This document shows positions 44,276-54,787 of a stretch of DNA of 64,000 nt, in pieces (the stretch's first letter is position 1; each line of letters opens with the position of its first letter). The stretch is from Ferrovibrio sp. MS7 (GTDB taxonomy: Bacteria > Pseudomonadota > Alphaproteobacteria > Ferrovibrionales > Ferrovibrionaceae). Under the pieces are notes generated by a model that was given only the letters and a program-made list of their open reading frames with translations, was not told the DNA's origin and did not search any database. The stretch is from NCBI RefSeq assembly GCF_038404985.1, contig NZ_JBBKBA010000003.1, forward strand, positions 62,001-126,000, written 5' to 3'. A program made the translations under genes and the position numbers.

Positions 44276-44401
44276 ACCGTGTTCAGGGCGCCTGGCCAGA
44301 TAAGCAGGCGGCACCCCGAAACGGCGCGCACTATAGCCACGCCCTCCCCCCGGCGCAACCACGCGGGGGCTGCGGAATTGCCTGGTTAGGGCTGCGGAAT
44401 T

Positions 44402-44929
44402 TCAGCGATTCTGGCGCGCGGCGAGTTCGGCGCGCAGGCCTTCCAGATCGGCCAGGGTGGCCTTCACCACGGCCTTCAGGCCGCTCATGTCCTGCAGCAG
44501 GTCGAACGGCATCGAAACCTGGCGCAGATCGTCGGAATGCAGCTTCTTCGCGGCCTTCTCGGCGGCTTTCTCAGACGCCTTATCGGGCTTGGCGGCTTCG
44601 GCAGCAGGCTTCTTGCCAGTGGCACGGGCGCGCACGGCCTGCGCCAGCCCACCTTCGCGCAGCAGTTTCTGCACGCCGCGGATGGTGTAGCCCTGGTCAT
44701 GCAGCAGGCTGCGGATCTCGCGCAGCAATTCGATGTCTTCCACGCGGTAATAGCGCCGGCCGCCATTCCGCTTCACCGGGCGGACCTGATGGAACTTCTT
44801 TTCCCAGAACCGCAGCACATGCTGCGCCACGCCGAGGCTATCGGCGACCTCGCCAATAGTACGGAAAGCGCTGGCGGCCTTGGCGGCCTCCGCGCGGCTC
44901 CGCTTGGATGTGGACTCGGCTTCCGCCAC
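44402..44929 (-). CDS. MerR-family transcriptional regulator
   Basis: 175 residues. After a short Lys/Ala/Glu N-terminus, the winged helix-turn-helix reads [30 protein letters not shown] and [14 protein letters not shown] (about 22-72), then a helix and an Ala/Lys-rich coiled region. It lacks cysteine effector motifs of metal-sensing MerR proteins. In alphaproteobacteria this gene regularly follows ihfA, as here (35 bases after). The target is unknown. Confidence 0.9.
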   Translation of the reverse strand: MAEAESTSKRSRAEAAKAASAFRTIGEVADSLGVAQHVLRFWEKKFHQVRPVKRNGGRRYYRVEDIELLREIRSLLHDQGYTIRGVQKLLREGGLAQAVRARATGKKPAAEAAKPDKASEKAAEKAAKKLHSDDLRQVSMPFDLLQDMSGLKAVVKATLADLEGLRAELAARQNR

Positions 44930-44964
44930 GCTGAACGGCCTCTACTGGTGGGCTACAGGGCTGC

Positions 44965-45297
44965 TTAGCCCGCTGCCGGCGGCGGCGCCTTCTTGGCGGA
45001 ATGCATGCCGGCGTTGATCTTTTCCTTCAGCACATGGCTGGCACGGAACACCAGCACCTTGCGCGGATCGATCGGCACTTCCTGGCCGGTCTTGGGGTTG
45101 CGCCCCATGCGGCCGCCCTTCGAGCGCACCTGGAAGGTGCCGAAGGAGGAAATCTTCACCATGTTGTCAGCGATGAGGCTTTCGATGATTTCGTTGAGCA
45201 CGGTCTCAACCAGGGTGGCGGATTCGCTGCGCGACAACCCGACCTCCTGATAGATCGCCTCTGCCAATTGCGCGCGCGTCAGCGTGTTGTCTGCCAT
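44965..45297 (-). CDS. ihfA: integration host factor subunit alpha
   Basis: 110 residues from ATG 45297 (GAGGGGGCGG upstream). The nucleoid protein that bends DNA by about 160 degrees as a heterodimer with IhfB. Family signatures are [36 protein letters not shown] (the intercalating proline lies in GRNPKTG) and [15 protein letters not shown]. The ~15-residue C-terminal tail is longer than in E. coli. Confidence 0.95.
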   Translation of the reverse strand: MADNTLTRAQLAEAIYQEVGLSRSESATLVETVLNEIIESLIADNMVKISSFGTFQVRSKGGRMGRNPKTGQEVPIDPRKVLVFRASHVLKEKINAGMHSAKKAPPPAAG

Positions 45298-45430
45298 CCG
45301 CCGCCCCCTCTTCTGCAATTTATCTTGGCGTGACGCTAACTTAACCAGGATATAGCGTCAATGGGGCGAACGCCGAATCGGGCCGGAAAAGTCGGGCCTG
45401 GAACTATTCTGGGGGGCTAAATCGGGGCGA

Positions 45431-46402
45431 TTACCAGCGTACCAGGGCGCTGCCCCAGGTGAACCCGCCGCCCATGGCCTCCATCAGCACCACGTCGCCG
45501 CGCTTGATGCGGCCATCGGCCACCGCCTCGCACAGCGCCAGCGGCACCGAAGCGGCCGAGGTATTGCCGTGGTGATCCACGGTCAACACCACCTTCTCGG
45601 TGGTCATGCCGAGTTTCTTGGCGGTGCCGTCGATGATGCGCTTGTTGGCCTGATGCGGCACCAGCCAGTCGATCTGATCGGCCGTCATGTTCACGGCGGC
45701 CAGGGTTTCCTTCACCACGTCGGACAGGTTCACCACGGCGTGGCGGAACACTTCCTTGCCCAGCATCTTGAGATGGCCGGTGGTCTGGGTGGAGGACGGG
45801 CCGCCATCGACATAGAGCATGTCGTGGTAGCGGCCATCGGAATGCAGATGCGTGGTCAGCACGCCGCGATCCATGGTGTCGCCGGCGCCTTCTTCGGCGC
45901 GCAGCACCAGGGCGCCGGCGCCATCGGCGAACAGCACGCAGGTGGTGCGGTCGGTCCAGTCGATGATGCGCGAGAAGGTCTCGGCGCCGATCACCAGCGC
46001 GGTCTTGAACTGGCCCGCCTTGAGGAAATTATCCGCCGTGGCCATGGCGTAGATGAAGCCGGAGCACACCGCCTGCACGTCGAAGGCGGCGCCATGGGTC
46101 AGGCCAAGGGCGTGCTGTACACGGCACGCCGTGGCGGGAAAGGTCTCGTCCGGCGTCGCGGTGGCCAGTACGATCAGGTCGATCTCGCTGGCCTGGATAC
46201 CGGCATGTTGAATGGCACGCTCCGCGGCCTTGATGGCGAGGTCGGAAGTCTTCTCACCCTCTGCGGCGATATGGCGCTGGCGGATACCGCTGCGTTCGAC
46301 GATCCATTCGTCGGAAGTGTCCACCATCGTCGCCAGTTCGGCATTGGTCAGGATACGCTCGGGCAAATAGCTGCCGCAGCCGATAACGACGGAACGAATC
46401 AT
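45431..46402 (-). CDS. fabH: beta-ketoacyl-ACP synthase III
   Basis: Initiates fatty acid synthesis by condensing acetyl-CoA with malonyl-ACP. 323 residues. The catalytic triad is Cys113 (QAVCSGF), His250 (VPHQANKR) and Asn280 (HHGNTSAAS). The start overlaps the plsX stop by 4 bases. Together with plsX upstream it forms the lipid part of the rpmF-plsX-fabH block. Confidence 0.97.
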   Translation of the reverse strand: MIRSVVIGCGSYLPERILTNAELATMVDTSDEWIVERSGIRQRHIAAEGEKTSDLAIKAAERAIQHAGIQASEIDLIVLATATPDETFPATACRVQHALGLTHGAAFDVQAVCSGFIYAMATADNFLKAGQFKTALVIGAETFSRIIDWTDRTTCVLFADGAGALVLRAEEGAGDTMDRGVLTTHLHSDGRYHDMLYVDGGPSSTQTTGHLKMLGKEVFRHAVVNLSDVVKETLAAVNMTADQIDWLVPHQANKRIIDGTAKKLGMTTEKVVLTVDHHGNTSAASVPLALCEAVADGRIKRGDVVLMEAMGGGFTWGSALVRW

Positions 46403-47505
46403 GGAGCCTCCGCGACGGCGGCGGGCGCGGTATCGGAAGCGGCGTCCTTGCCATTGCTACTGGTGCTGGGTGAATTAAGGGCTTCGGCGAAGGCGCCGGA
46501 GAAATCGGCACGGATACGCTCGATCAGGCGATCCTGCGCCATGTCGACGGCAACCTCAAGCGCGGCGGCGAAGCCGACTTCATCGGTACCACCGTGGCTT
46601 TTCACCACGATGCCGTTGAGGCCAAGCATCACCGCGCCATTGTAGAAGCGAGGATCCATGCGCGATTTCAGCATCTGCAGGCCGGAATAGGCCAGCAGGT
46701 AGCCGAGTTTGGTGAGCAGCGAGCGCTGGAAGGCCGAGCGCAGCAGCGTGCCCATCAGCTTGGCGGTGCCTTCGGCGGTCTTCAGTGCGACATTGCCGGT
46801 GAAGCCATCGGTGACCACCACATCGGTTTCGCCCTTGGTGATGTCGTCACCCTCGACGAAGCCGGTGAATTCAAACGGCGGATTGGGCACGGCGCGCAGC
46901 AGATCGGCGGCATCGCGCACCGCGCCGTTGCCCTTCAATTCCTCGGTGCCGATATTCAGCAGGCCGACGCGCGGGCGATGCCGGCCAAGTGCCGAATGCG
47001 CCAGGTTGGCGCCCATCACCGCGAACTGCACCAGGTTGCGGCTGTCGCAATCGACATTGGCGCCAAGGTCGAGCATCACGGTCTCGCCCTTCATCGTCGG
47101 GATGAAGGAGGCCAGCGCCGGCCGTTCGATGCCGGGCAGCGTGCGCAGCACCAGCTTGGCCATCGCCATCAGCGCGCCGGTATTGCCCGCCGACACCACG
47201 GCCTGGGCCTCGCCCTTTGCCACGGCATCGATGGCAAGACGCATCGAGGTGTTGCGGCCACGGCGCAGCGCCTGGCTCGGCTTATCCTCGCTGCCCACCT
47301 TCTCGGACGTGTGGCGCAGTTCAGAACGGTCGCGGAGCTGGGGAAATTTGCGCAGCAAAGGTTCCACCTGTTCGGCATCGCCGAACAGGATGAATCTCAC
47401 CTGCGGAAAACGCGGAAGTATTGCCGCGGCGCCCTTGATGACCATATCGGGGGCGTAATCGCCGCCCATGGCATCCAGCGCCAGGGTCAGGGTTGGTAGC
47501 GTCAC
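46399..47505 (-). CDS. plsX: phosphate acyltransferase PlsX
   Basis: Makes acyl-phosphate from acyl-ACP for PlsY, whose gene is at 10.2 kb in this window. 368 residues. Visible are [58 protein letters not shown] and [11 protein letters not shown] ~25-residue polar C-terminal extension is not part of the core. rpmF lies 29 bases upstream. Confidence 0.96.
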   Translation of the reverse strand: MTLPTLTLALDAMGGDYAPDMVIKGAAAILPRFPQVRFILFGDAEQVEPLLRKFPQLRDRSELRHTSEKVGSEDKPSQALRRGRNTSMRLAIDAVAKGEAQAVVSAGNTGALMAMAKLVLRTLPGIERPALASFIPTMKGETVMLDLGANVDCDSRNLVQFAVMGANLAHSALGRHRPRVGLLNIGTEELKGNGAVRDAADLLRAVPNPPFEFTGFVEGDDITKGETDVVVTDGFTGNVALKTAEGTAKLMGTLLRSAFQRSLLTKLGYLLAYSGLQMLKSRMDPRFYNGAVMLGLNGIVVKSHGGTDEVGFAAALEVAVDMAQDRLIERIRADFSGAFAEALNSPSTSSNGKDAASDTAPAAVAEAP

Positions 47506-47534
47506 AAGCGCGACCTCACCCGGAAACGCGCTGG

Positions 47535-47720
47535 TTAGGCGGCTTCAGTCTTGGCCACCACTTCACGGCCATCGTAATGGCCGCAAGCGCCGCAGACATG
47601 ATGCGGGCGCTTCAGCTCGCCGCAATTGGTGCATTCCATGTAGGCGCTGCCCTTCAGGGCATCATGCGAGCGGCCCATATCGCGCTTCGACTTGGACTTC
47701 TTCTTCTTCGGAACAGCCAT
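47535..47720 (-). CDS. rpmF: 50S ribosomal protein L32
   Basis: 61 residues, basic N-terminus [21 protein letters not shown] complete zinc ribbon is present: Cys30, Cys33, Cys43 and Cys46 (CTNC and CGAC), so this is the zinc-binding C+ form. It lies between DUF177 and plsX, the classical arrangement. Confidence 0.97.
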   Translation of the reverse strand: MAVPKKKKSKSKRDMGRSHDALKGSAYMECTNCGELKRPHHVCGACGHYDGREVVAKTEAA

Positions 47721-47825
47721 GACACTCTCTCTATCTCTTATCGACCTGTATCGGCGCTTCTCGCGAAGCGGGCCAAGAATCCCCGTCTTATACTCTCAGG
47801 CGCCCCGGGGACCAAGGGCTTTGCC

Positions 47826-48404
47826 TTACTTTTCCGTCCCCTGTTTGAGCTTGGCGAGCGCCGCGAAGGGGCTCACCTTGGCTTCCGGCTCAGGATCCGG
47901 GGTATAGCCTGCCGGCCAGGAAGCCCCTTCCTTGCGCGGATAGGGATTGAGCGACAGCGCCAATTCTTCCGCCACCACCTCGCCCAGGTCGATCACGCCG
48001 CCCTCGATCGGGTCCGGCGGGTCCAGGGCGTCGGGATCGACCAGTTCGGCCTCGTCCTCGCTGGGTTCCGGTAGGGCGGCCAGGGCGGCGGCCACGGCCT
48101 CCGGCGGTGCGAAACCGCGCTCGAATGCTTCCGAAACCACCTCGCGCACCGGCTCCAGCGACACCACGCAGGCCTGCTCGACTTCGGCTTCCAGCCGGCC
48201 CGAGACGTGGTAATGCCCTGGTTCCGCCAGCGGCAGCACGCGCAATTCCGCTTCCAGCTTCAGAATTCCCAGAATACCGAAGCGTTTCGCCAGCGACTTG
48301 CGCTCGGATTCGCCTGCAGCCAGACGCAGCGCCACACCCTCGGGGCCGAGCTGGGCCACTTCAAGGGGATGGGAAAATTCGTTCCGGATTGGCGCTTGCG
48401 CCAC
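47826..48404 (-). CDS. YceD/DUF177-family protein
   Basis: 192 residues. Members are found next to rpmF in most bacteria and are linked to 23S rRNA accumulation. Features include NEFSHPLEVAQLGPEGVALR, a central strand LRVLPLAEPGHYHVSGRLEA, the cysteine in QACVVSLEPV, and an acidic segment (EPSEDEAELVDPDALDPPDP) before GGVIDLGEVVAEELALSLNP. The gene precedes rpmF by 105 bases. Confidence 0.9.
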   Translation of the reverse strand: MAQAPIRNEFSHPLEVAQLGPEGVALRLAAGESERKSLAKRFGILGILKLEAELRVLPLAEPGHYHVSGRLEAEVEQACVVSLEPVREVVSEAFERGFAPPEAVAAALAALPEPSEDEAELVDPDALDPPDPIEGGVIDLGEVVAEELALSLNPYPRKEGASWPAGYTPDPEPEAKVSPFAALAKLKQGTEK

Positions 48405-48492
48405 CGATGCTGCTCCAGGCCTAAAGGTTCAGGGATGCCGATTTGGGCGGCGGACCATAGGGGCGCCGCGCTTCCAGGTCAATCCCTTTATC

Positions 48493-49041
48493 TTAAGGAA
48501 CCGGCGGGAACGAAACCTGACCCTTGAGCAGGGTATCGGCACCCTGCCCGGCCAGCAGCGCGTCGGCGGCACGAACGTAATCGGCAACCAGGGCGGCCTG
48601 GGCTGGGTCGGCCTGGGGGAGCGTGCCATAGAGGTTGCGCAGCAGCGCCTGGGTCAGATCCTCGCCGCCTTCCATTCCCGCCAGCGCCTTGTCGTAGACC
48701 GTCAGGCGGCCGAAAAACGCCTTGGCCATGGCCTTGATCCGCTTGCCGACGCTCAAATCGCCGACGCCGATTTCGCGCAAATTGCCATCCATGTCGGTGA
48801 AGATCAGGTCGGCCAGCTCCTGCGCCATGGCCTGGCCCTCGGGGCCAAGGCCGTTCAGGCGGCGCAGCACCAGGAAGGCATGCAGCACCAGCAGGTCGAA
48901 GCGGCCATCCAGCGTATCGGGCACGCCGCGGTCGCGGTAGAAGCCGGGCTGGCGTGCCTGCTCCACGATGGCGCCATACAGCGTCACCGCCAAGCTTGGC
49001 GGCTGTTTTGCCTTGAAGAATGAACTAATCGCCTTAAGCAT
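48493..49041 (-). CDS. ubiquinol-cytochrome c chaperone family protein (CBP3-like)
   Basis: 182 residues related to mitochondrial Cbp3/UQCC1, which assists cytochrome b assembly into the bc1 complex. Recognisable stretches are LYGAIVEQARQPGFYRDRGV, PDTLDGRFDLLVLHAFLVLR and REIGVGDLSVGKRIKAMAKA. It is soluble and helical. It starts divergently from bamE and heads the run toward DUF177, rpmF, plsX and fabH, a conserved alphaproteobacterial order. Confidence 0.9.
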   Translation of the reverse strand: MLKAISSFFKAKQPPSLAVTLYGAIVEQARQPGFYRDRGVPDTLDGRFDLLVLHAFLVLRRLNGLGPEGQAMAQELADLIFTDMDGNLREIGVGDLSVGKRIKAMAKAFFGRLTVYDKALAGMEGGEDLTQALLRNLYGTLPQADPAQAALVADYVRAADALLAGQGADTLLKGQVSFPPVP

Positions 49042-49140
49042 CTGGCTGCCTGGAACTCTTCAGTTAAAGTAGGGCCGCAATTTGCGTTTCCTGGGGGCAG
49101 AGGATAATATCTCGGCGTCTCAAGCGCGAGTCTCGGTCCC

Positions 49141-49605
49141 ATGCTTATGTCGTCGCCCCGCACCCTGCTGCTGCTGGCGCTGTTCAGCGCCGTATTGGCG
49201 GCCTGCGCGCCGCGCCAGGATTACCGTGGCGCCCAGATCGATGAGGATCGCCTTAAGGAAGTGAAGATCGGCAGCACCGAGGGGCAGGTCAGTGCCGCCA
49301 TCGGCTCGCCCTCCACCACCTCCACGTTCCAGCAATGGGGCACCACCTGGTACTACATCTCCTCGGAAACCGAGGCGGTGGCCTTCATGGCGCCGGAATT
49401 GATCGACCAGCAGGTGTTGGCCATCAGCTTCGACAAGGATGGCAAGGTGAAGGAGATCAAGCGCTATGGCATGAAGGATGGCCGCCAGGTCGCCTTCGTT
49501 GAGCGCGAGACGCCCACCAAGGGCAAGGATATGACCATCCTGGAGCAGCTGCTTGGCAATTTCGGCCGCTTCAACAACCAGAATACCGGCCGCAGCAACC
49601 GCTGA
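49141..49605 (+). CDS. bamE: outer membrane protein assembly factor BamE
   Basis: 154-residue lipoprotein of the BAM complex. A lipobox is visible (AVLAAC, Cys22), so the mature protein is anchored by a lipid at that cysteine. The SmpA/OmlA domain follows: LKEVKIGSTEGQVSAAIGSP, QQWGTTWYYIS and LAISFDKDGKVKEIKRYGM. An alternative ATG at 49147 also retains the signal. It is longer than E. coli BamE by about 40 residues, mainly at the C-terminus. Confidence 0.93.
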   Translation: MLMSSPRTLLLLALFSAVLAACAPRQDYRGAQIDEDRLKEVKIGSTEGQVSAAIGSPSTTSTFQQWGTTWYYISSETEAVAFMAPELIDQQVLAISFDKDGKVKEIKRYGMKDGRQVAFVERETPTKGKDMTILEQLLGNFGRFNNQNTGRSNR

Positions 49606-49667
49606 TTCGGATAAGTCCGGTATCCCCGCCCGTGTCACTCCTGGGCAGCCATCACTATATTTGAATA

Positions 49668-50522
49668 ATGTCCGTGCCTGATCCAGACGACTTTCACGTG
49701 AAACGCCCTGCCGGCTGGGCTGGCCGCAAGCGCGACATGCTGATTGCGCTGGGCCGCCTCACTGCCCTGCCCTTTGGCAAGGATCTGGAACAGGAAGCCG
49801 GCGATGACGGCCATGCCGCCTGGGCCTACCCGCTGATCGGCGCGCTGATTGGGCTCTTCGGCGGCCTGGTTTTTCTCGGTGCCATCTCGCTCGGCCTCGG
49901 CATCGGCAGCGCCGCTTTGCTAGCGATTCTCGCAGAAGTGCTGCTTACCGGTGGCCGGCATGAGCGCGGCCTGGCCCGTCTGGCGGATGGCTTCCACGGT
50001 TTCCGGCTGCTGAGCCCCGCCCCCGAGGGCCAGGGCCTTGGCCTCAACGCGGTGCTGGCGCTGATTCTCTGCCTGGCGTTGCGCGCCAGCGGCATCGAGG
50101 ACCTGGCCAACAGCCTGCTGGCGGTAGCCGAGGATTTCGAGGCCACGGTGAGCTATGGCACCGCCGCCACCATCGCCCTGGTGCTGGCCGGCGCCGGTTC
50201 GCGTGCCGCCATGGTCTGGGTCTGGTTCCTGCTGCCGGTCGCGCCGGCCGACCATAATGAACCGGCTGCACCCCTTGATCACGATGTGCCGCTCACCGCC
50301 GCGATCCAGGCTGCGGCGCTGGCGGTGCTTTGCGGCCTGCTGCTGCTGAGCCTGAAACTGCTGCTGGCGGTCGGCCTCGCCATCGCCGTGGTGACCTTGC
50401 TGATGCGCGGCCTGGGGCAGCGCCGGCTCGGCGGCCAGAATGACAGCCTGCTCGGCTCGACGCAGCAGGTGGCCGAGGTTGCCATCCTGCTGGTGCTGAG
50501 CGCCACCGCCGTGGTGCATTGA
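49668..50522 (+). CDS. CobS-like membrane protein (cobalamin synthase family), divergent
   Basis: 284 residues with six or seven membrane helices in the adenosylcobinamide-GDP ribazoletransferase pattern: LGRLTALPF, AYPLIGALIGLFGGLVF, LLTGGRHERGLARLADGF and RRLGGQNDSLLGS. Acidic residues usual in the family are replaced: HLDGLADT-type becomes HERGLARL (Arg100, Arg104; Asp107 kept), and the EIMRDSRxG loop reads LSPAPEGQGLG. Activity as cobalamin synthase is doubtful. No other cob genes are present. An ATG at 49737 is a plausible alternative start; the long start places a parS-like site inside codons 9-12. The stop overlaps the next start (TGATG). Confidence 0.7.
   Translation: MSVPDPDDFHVKRPAGWAGRKRDMLIALGRLTALPFGKDLEQEAGDDGHAAWAYPLIGALIGLFGGLVFLGAISLGLGIGSAALLAILAEVLLTGGRHERGLARLADGFHGFRLLSPAPEGQGLGLNAVLALILCLALRASGIEDLANSLLAVAEDFEATVSYGTAATIALVLAGAGSRAAMVWVWFLLPVAPADHNEPAAPLDHDVPLTAAIQAAALAVLCGLLLLSLKLLLAVGLAIAVVTLLMRGLGQRRLGGQNDSLLGSTQQVAEVAILLVLSATAVVH
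49690..49705. promoter_or_regulatory. degenerate parS-like site
   Basis: The 12-base palindromic core TTTCACGTGAAA of the ParB-binding site is intact (49692-49703); the flanks differ from the 16-base consensus at three positions. It lies 1,188 bases from the perfect site at 50878. Confidence 0.5.
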
Positions 50523-50863
50523 TGCTGCGTGGCCTGTTGTCCCTCGCCCTGCTCCTGCTGCTGGCCGCGCCACAGGCGGCCTCGGCGCAGCAGCGCAATA
50601 TCCTGGCGCTCTCGCCGGGTGAAATGGGCCGGGTGATCGGCGCTGCCGCCGAATGCAAGATGAACTCGAATCGGGCCGTGATGCTGACCCGCCGGGTGCT
50701 GACAGCCGCCGACCGGCTGAATGTTAACCCGATGACGGTGCAGAACGGCATCAACGCCGGCAGCGAGCAGGTGCGGCGCGGCCGCATGCCCTGCAACAAT
50801 GCCCGGATCGATTTCGAGGCTCTGGAAGAAGCCCTGGCCGACCTGCCGCCGAAGCCGCTTTAG
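50522..50863 (+). CDS. small exported protein of unknown function
   Basis: 113 residues from ATG 50522, which overlaps the stop of the CobS-like gene as TGATG. A signal peptide (MLRGLLSLALLLLLAAPQAA, cleavage near ASA-QQ) leads to a short mature domain with two cysteines in AAAECKMN and GRMPCNNAR, probably a disulfide, and LTRRVLTAADRLNVNPMTVQ between them. I do not recognise the family. Likely periplasmic. Confidence 0.72.
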   Translation: MLRGLLSLALLLLLAAPQAASAQQRNILALSPGEMGRVIGAAAECKMNSNRAVMLTRRVLTAADRLNVNPMTVQNGINAGSEQVRRGRMPCNNARIDFEALEEALADLPPKPL

Positions 50864-50865
50864 CC

Positions 50866-50905
50866 TTGTTCGCGGACTGTTTCACGTGAAACAAGACGCG
50901 AACAA
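50866..50905. promoter_or_regulatory. perfect parS site within a longer inverted repeat
   Basis: TGTTTCACGTGAAACA at 50878-50893 is an exact match to the ParB-binding parS palindrome. It is flanked by a further inverted repeat TTGTTCGCG (50866-50874) and CGCGAACAA (50897-50905). It is intergenic, 15 bases after the small exported protein. ParB would load here as a CTP-dependent clamp to organise chromosome segregation. Confidence 0.85.
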
Positions 50906-50969
50906 ACGAGTGCGGAGCGCCAGATAAATCTGATCAAACGGATAATGTACTATCTATAAGGCGCTGAAC

Positions 50970-52100
50970 TTATTCGGCGGCTGCCGCCAGCGCCTCGCGA
51001 TGCTCGATATGCGCCATGATGGCGTGAAACCACAGCCAGGCGGCGCGGCGCTGGCCTTCGGCGCTGAAATGCGCGCTGTCGCCGATGCCGGCGCGGTTTT
51101 CTTCGCCCAGCAGGCGGTCGGTATCGGCGCCGGGGAAAATCGTCGGGTCGCGCCGCCACAGCCGGTCAATGGCGCTGCGGAGCGCCTCCTCCCGCTCCGG
51201 CTGATCGTAGGCGGAAGGATGGCGGGTCGACTTGGCCACCAGCCAGTCGGGCTGGAAATCCAGCTCGCCAGTCAGCGCCTTCTGTATCTGCTTCAGGCGT
51301 TTCGCCCAATCCTCGGCCGCCAGGCCGCTTTCCACATCGCTTTCGCCCTGGGCCCAGAGCACGGCGCGGAAACGGCCAAGCTGGCGCGCGGCCTCGGCCA
51401 TGAGGCCGAACAGCCTGCCATGCTCCGGGTGCCAGCGTTTGATCGGGCTGCCGCCGAAGGAGATGTTGGCAAAGCCCACCGGCACCCCCAGTACCCCCAC
51501 CAGCATATCGCCGACCATCGGCCAGACGCTGCCGCCATCGAAGCGCTGCTGCAGGTGCATCTTGGTCTGCAGCTTGTTCACATGCGCCCAGCGGCCCTCG
51601 CCCTCATCCGGAAAATCCGGGGTTGGCTGCGGGTCATGGGCGACACGCCATTGCCGCTTGCGCAGGTTGAAGGCGGCGACACGGCCGCGCGGCTCGCTCA
51701 CCGCCAGGCGGCTGGAATGGTAATTGCCGACAAAGGACTGGCCGGCGATCAGGTAGACCTCGCCGACGCCGAACGGCCCGACGGTGATGCTTTCGTCCTC
51801 CAGCCGCAGATTGGCCAGGTACCAGCCGCCTGCCGGCAGCGCCAGGATGACATGGAAACGGCCCTGCGCATCGGTGCGCAGCAGCAATTCGGGCATGATC
51901 TGCTGGCGCGGAAACTCGGTGGTCATCACCCGCAAGCCATAAGTGGCATTGGGTGCCGCCTTGCCGGCGAAGGGCACAAGGGCGCGCCCCGGCAACGCGC
52001 CGGCATCGGCTACGAAATCCGCTTTATTGTCGTCCGCCCAAGCCAGGCGGCGCTGATACACCGCGTAGGGGACGGGAGAAGTAAAGGCCGTCACGCCCAT
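50970..52100 (-). CDS. SGNH-fold esterase (sialate O-acetylesterase-like)
   Basis: 376 residues from ATG 52100, which has AGGAAGG upstream; the longer frame to 52232 is poor. The SGNH hydrolase blocks are visible: nucleophile Ser122 in YLIAGQS, NISFGGSPI (about 212-220), WAQGESD (249-255) and catalytic Asp341-His344 in DSAHFSAEG. The N-terminal ~110 residues look like a beta domain. There is no signal peptide, so it is probably cytoplasmic. It could remove acetyl or other acyl groups from a carbohydrate; no sugar genes are adjacent. Confidence 0.82.
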   Translation of the reverse strand: MGVTAFTSPVPYAVYQRRLAWADDNKADFVADAGALPGRALVPFAGKAAPNATYGLRVMTTEFPRQQIMPELLLRTDAQGRFHVILALPAGGWYLANLRLEDESITVGPFGVGEVYLIAGQSFVGNYHSSRLAVSEPRGRVAAFNLRKRQWRVAHDPQPTPDFPDEGEGRWAHVNKLQTKMHLQQRFDGGSVWPMVGDMLVGVLGVPVGFANISFGGSPIKRWHPEHGRLFGLMAEAARQLGRFRAVLWAQGESDVESGLAAEDWAKRLKQIQKALTGELDFQPDWLVAKSTRHPSAYDQPEREEALRSAIDRLWRRDPTIFPGADTDRLLGEENRAGIGDSAHFSAEGQRRAAWLWFHAIMAHIEHREALAAAAE

Positions 52101-52442
52101 AGTCACCTTCCTGGTTCCATCGGTGCAGCCTCTGGCGCCGCGCCGCGATGACAGGCCTTGCGGCCCGTAGGGACAGGGTCGCGCTATCCTCCCAGGGACA
52201 AAGTCCCGAGACAGCGCCCCTGTAAGGACCAATGGCCAAGCCGGCCATCCGCCCAGGGGTATAGGACCTACCTATTTGAAATCGCTGGGTGATGCAACCT
52301 TGAATCCGGCTGCATGGAACGGCATTTCCTCGGGGCGTTGCATAAATTGCGGAATATGAGCGAAATTCAGAGAAAATAACGTGTGGATGCGGCGGCCACG
52401 CCTCCAATTGTCCTCATGCCCCGGCTTGGGCGGCGGGGGGTA
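52101..52442. other. intergenic region, no gene seen
   Basis: About 340 bases between the SGNH gene start and the hppA terminator. The part next to 52100 carries the ribosome binding site. Around 52260-52380 the composition is more AT-rich and probably holds the SGNH promoter. No RNA gene or repeat is recognised. Confidence 0.4.
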
Positions 52443-52480
52443 TCAAAAAAAGAAGGGCCGGGATTGCTCCCGGCCCTTCG
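52443..52480 (-). terminator. rho-independent terminator of hppA
   Basis: On the minus strand GAAGGGCCGGGA - GCAA - TCCCGGCCCTTC is followed by TTTTTTTG, 23 bases beyond the hppA stop. Confidence 0.92.
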
Positions 52481-52502
52481 AACTGAAGCGGATGCTTTCT
52501 GC

Positions 52503-54587
<2,085 letters not shown>

Positions 54588-54787
54588 GGCGGGATTCCCC
54601 TCAAATATTGCCCTAGAAACGTTTCCTCCTGGTCCCGCCCGGCGCCTTTCGGCGCCGATCCGGCGGGCAGGATGCCCCCGCCCCGACTCACAGCCAGGGC
54701 TTTTGCGCGGGCGACGATGCCAGAAACCGCCTAGGCGCGCAATAACAAGCGTTTGGCTAGTTTCGCCGGAATTCTAGCAGCTTAGCC
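54588..54787 (-). promoter_or_regulatory. promoter and leader region of hppA
   Basis: 200 bases between the MFS gene and hppA. GAGGGGAATCCCGCC precedes the hppA ATG. I see no clear terminator for the upstream MFS gene. A short palindrome, CGCCTTTCGGCG, lies near 54642-54653. Confidence 0.35.

Noticed and set aside
49690-49705. Treating the degenerate parS-like sequence as a full second parS
   Set aside because: It differs at three of sixteen positions, so it is listed only as a candidate.
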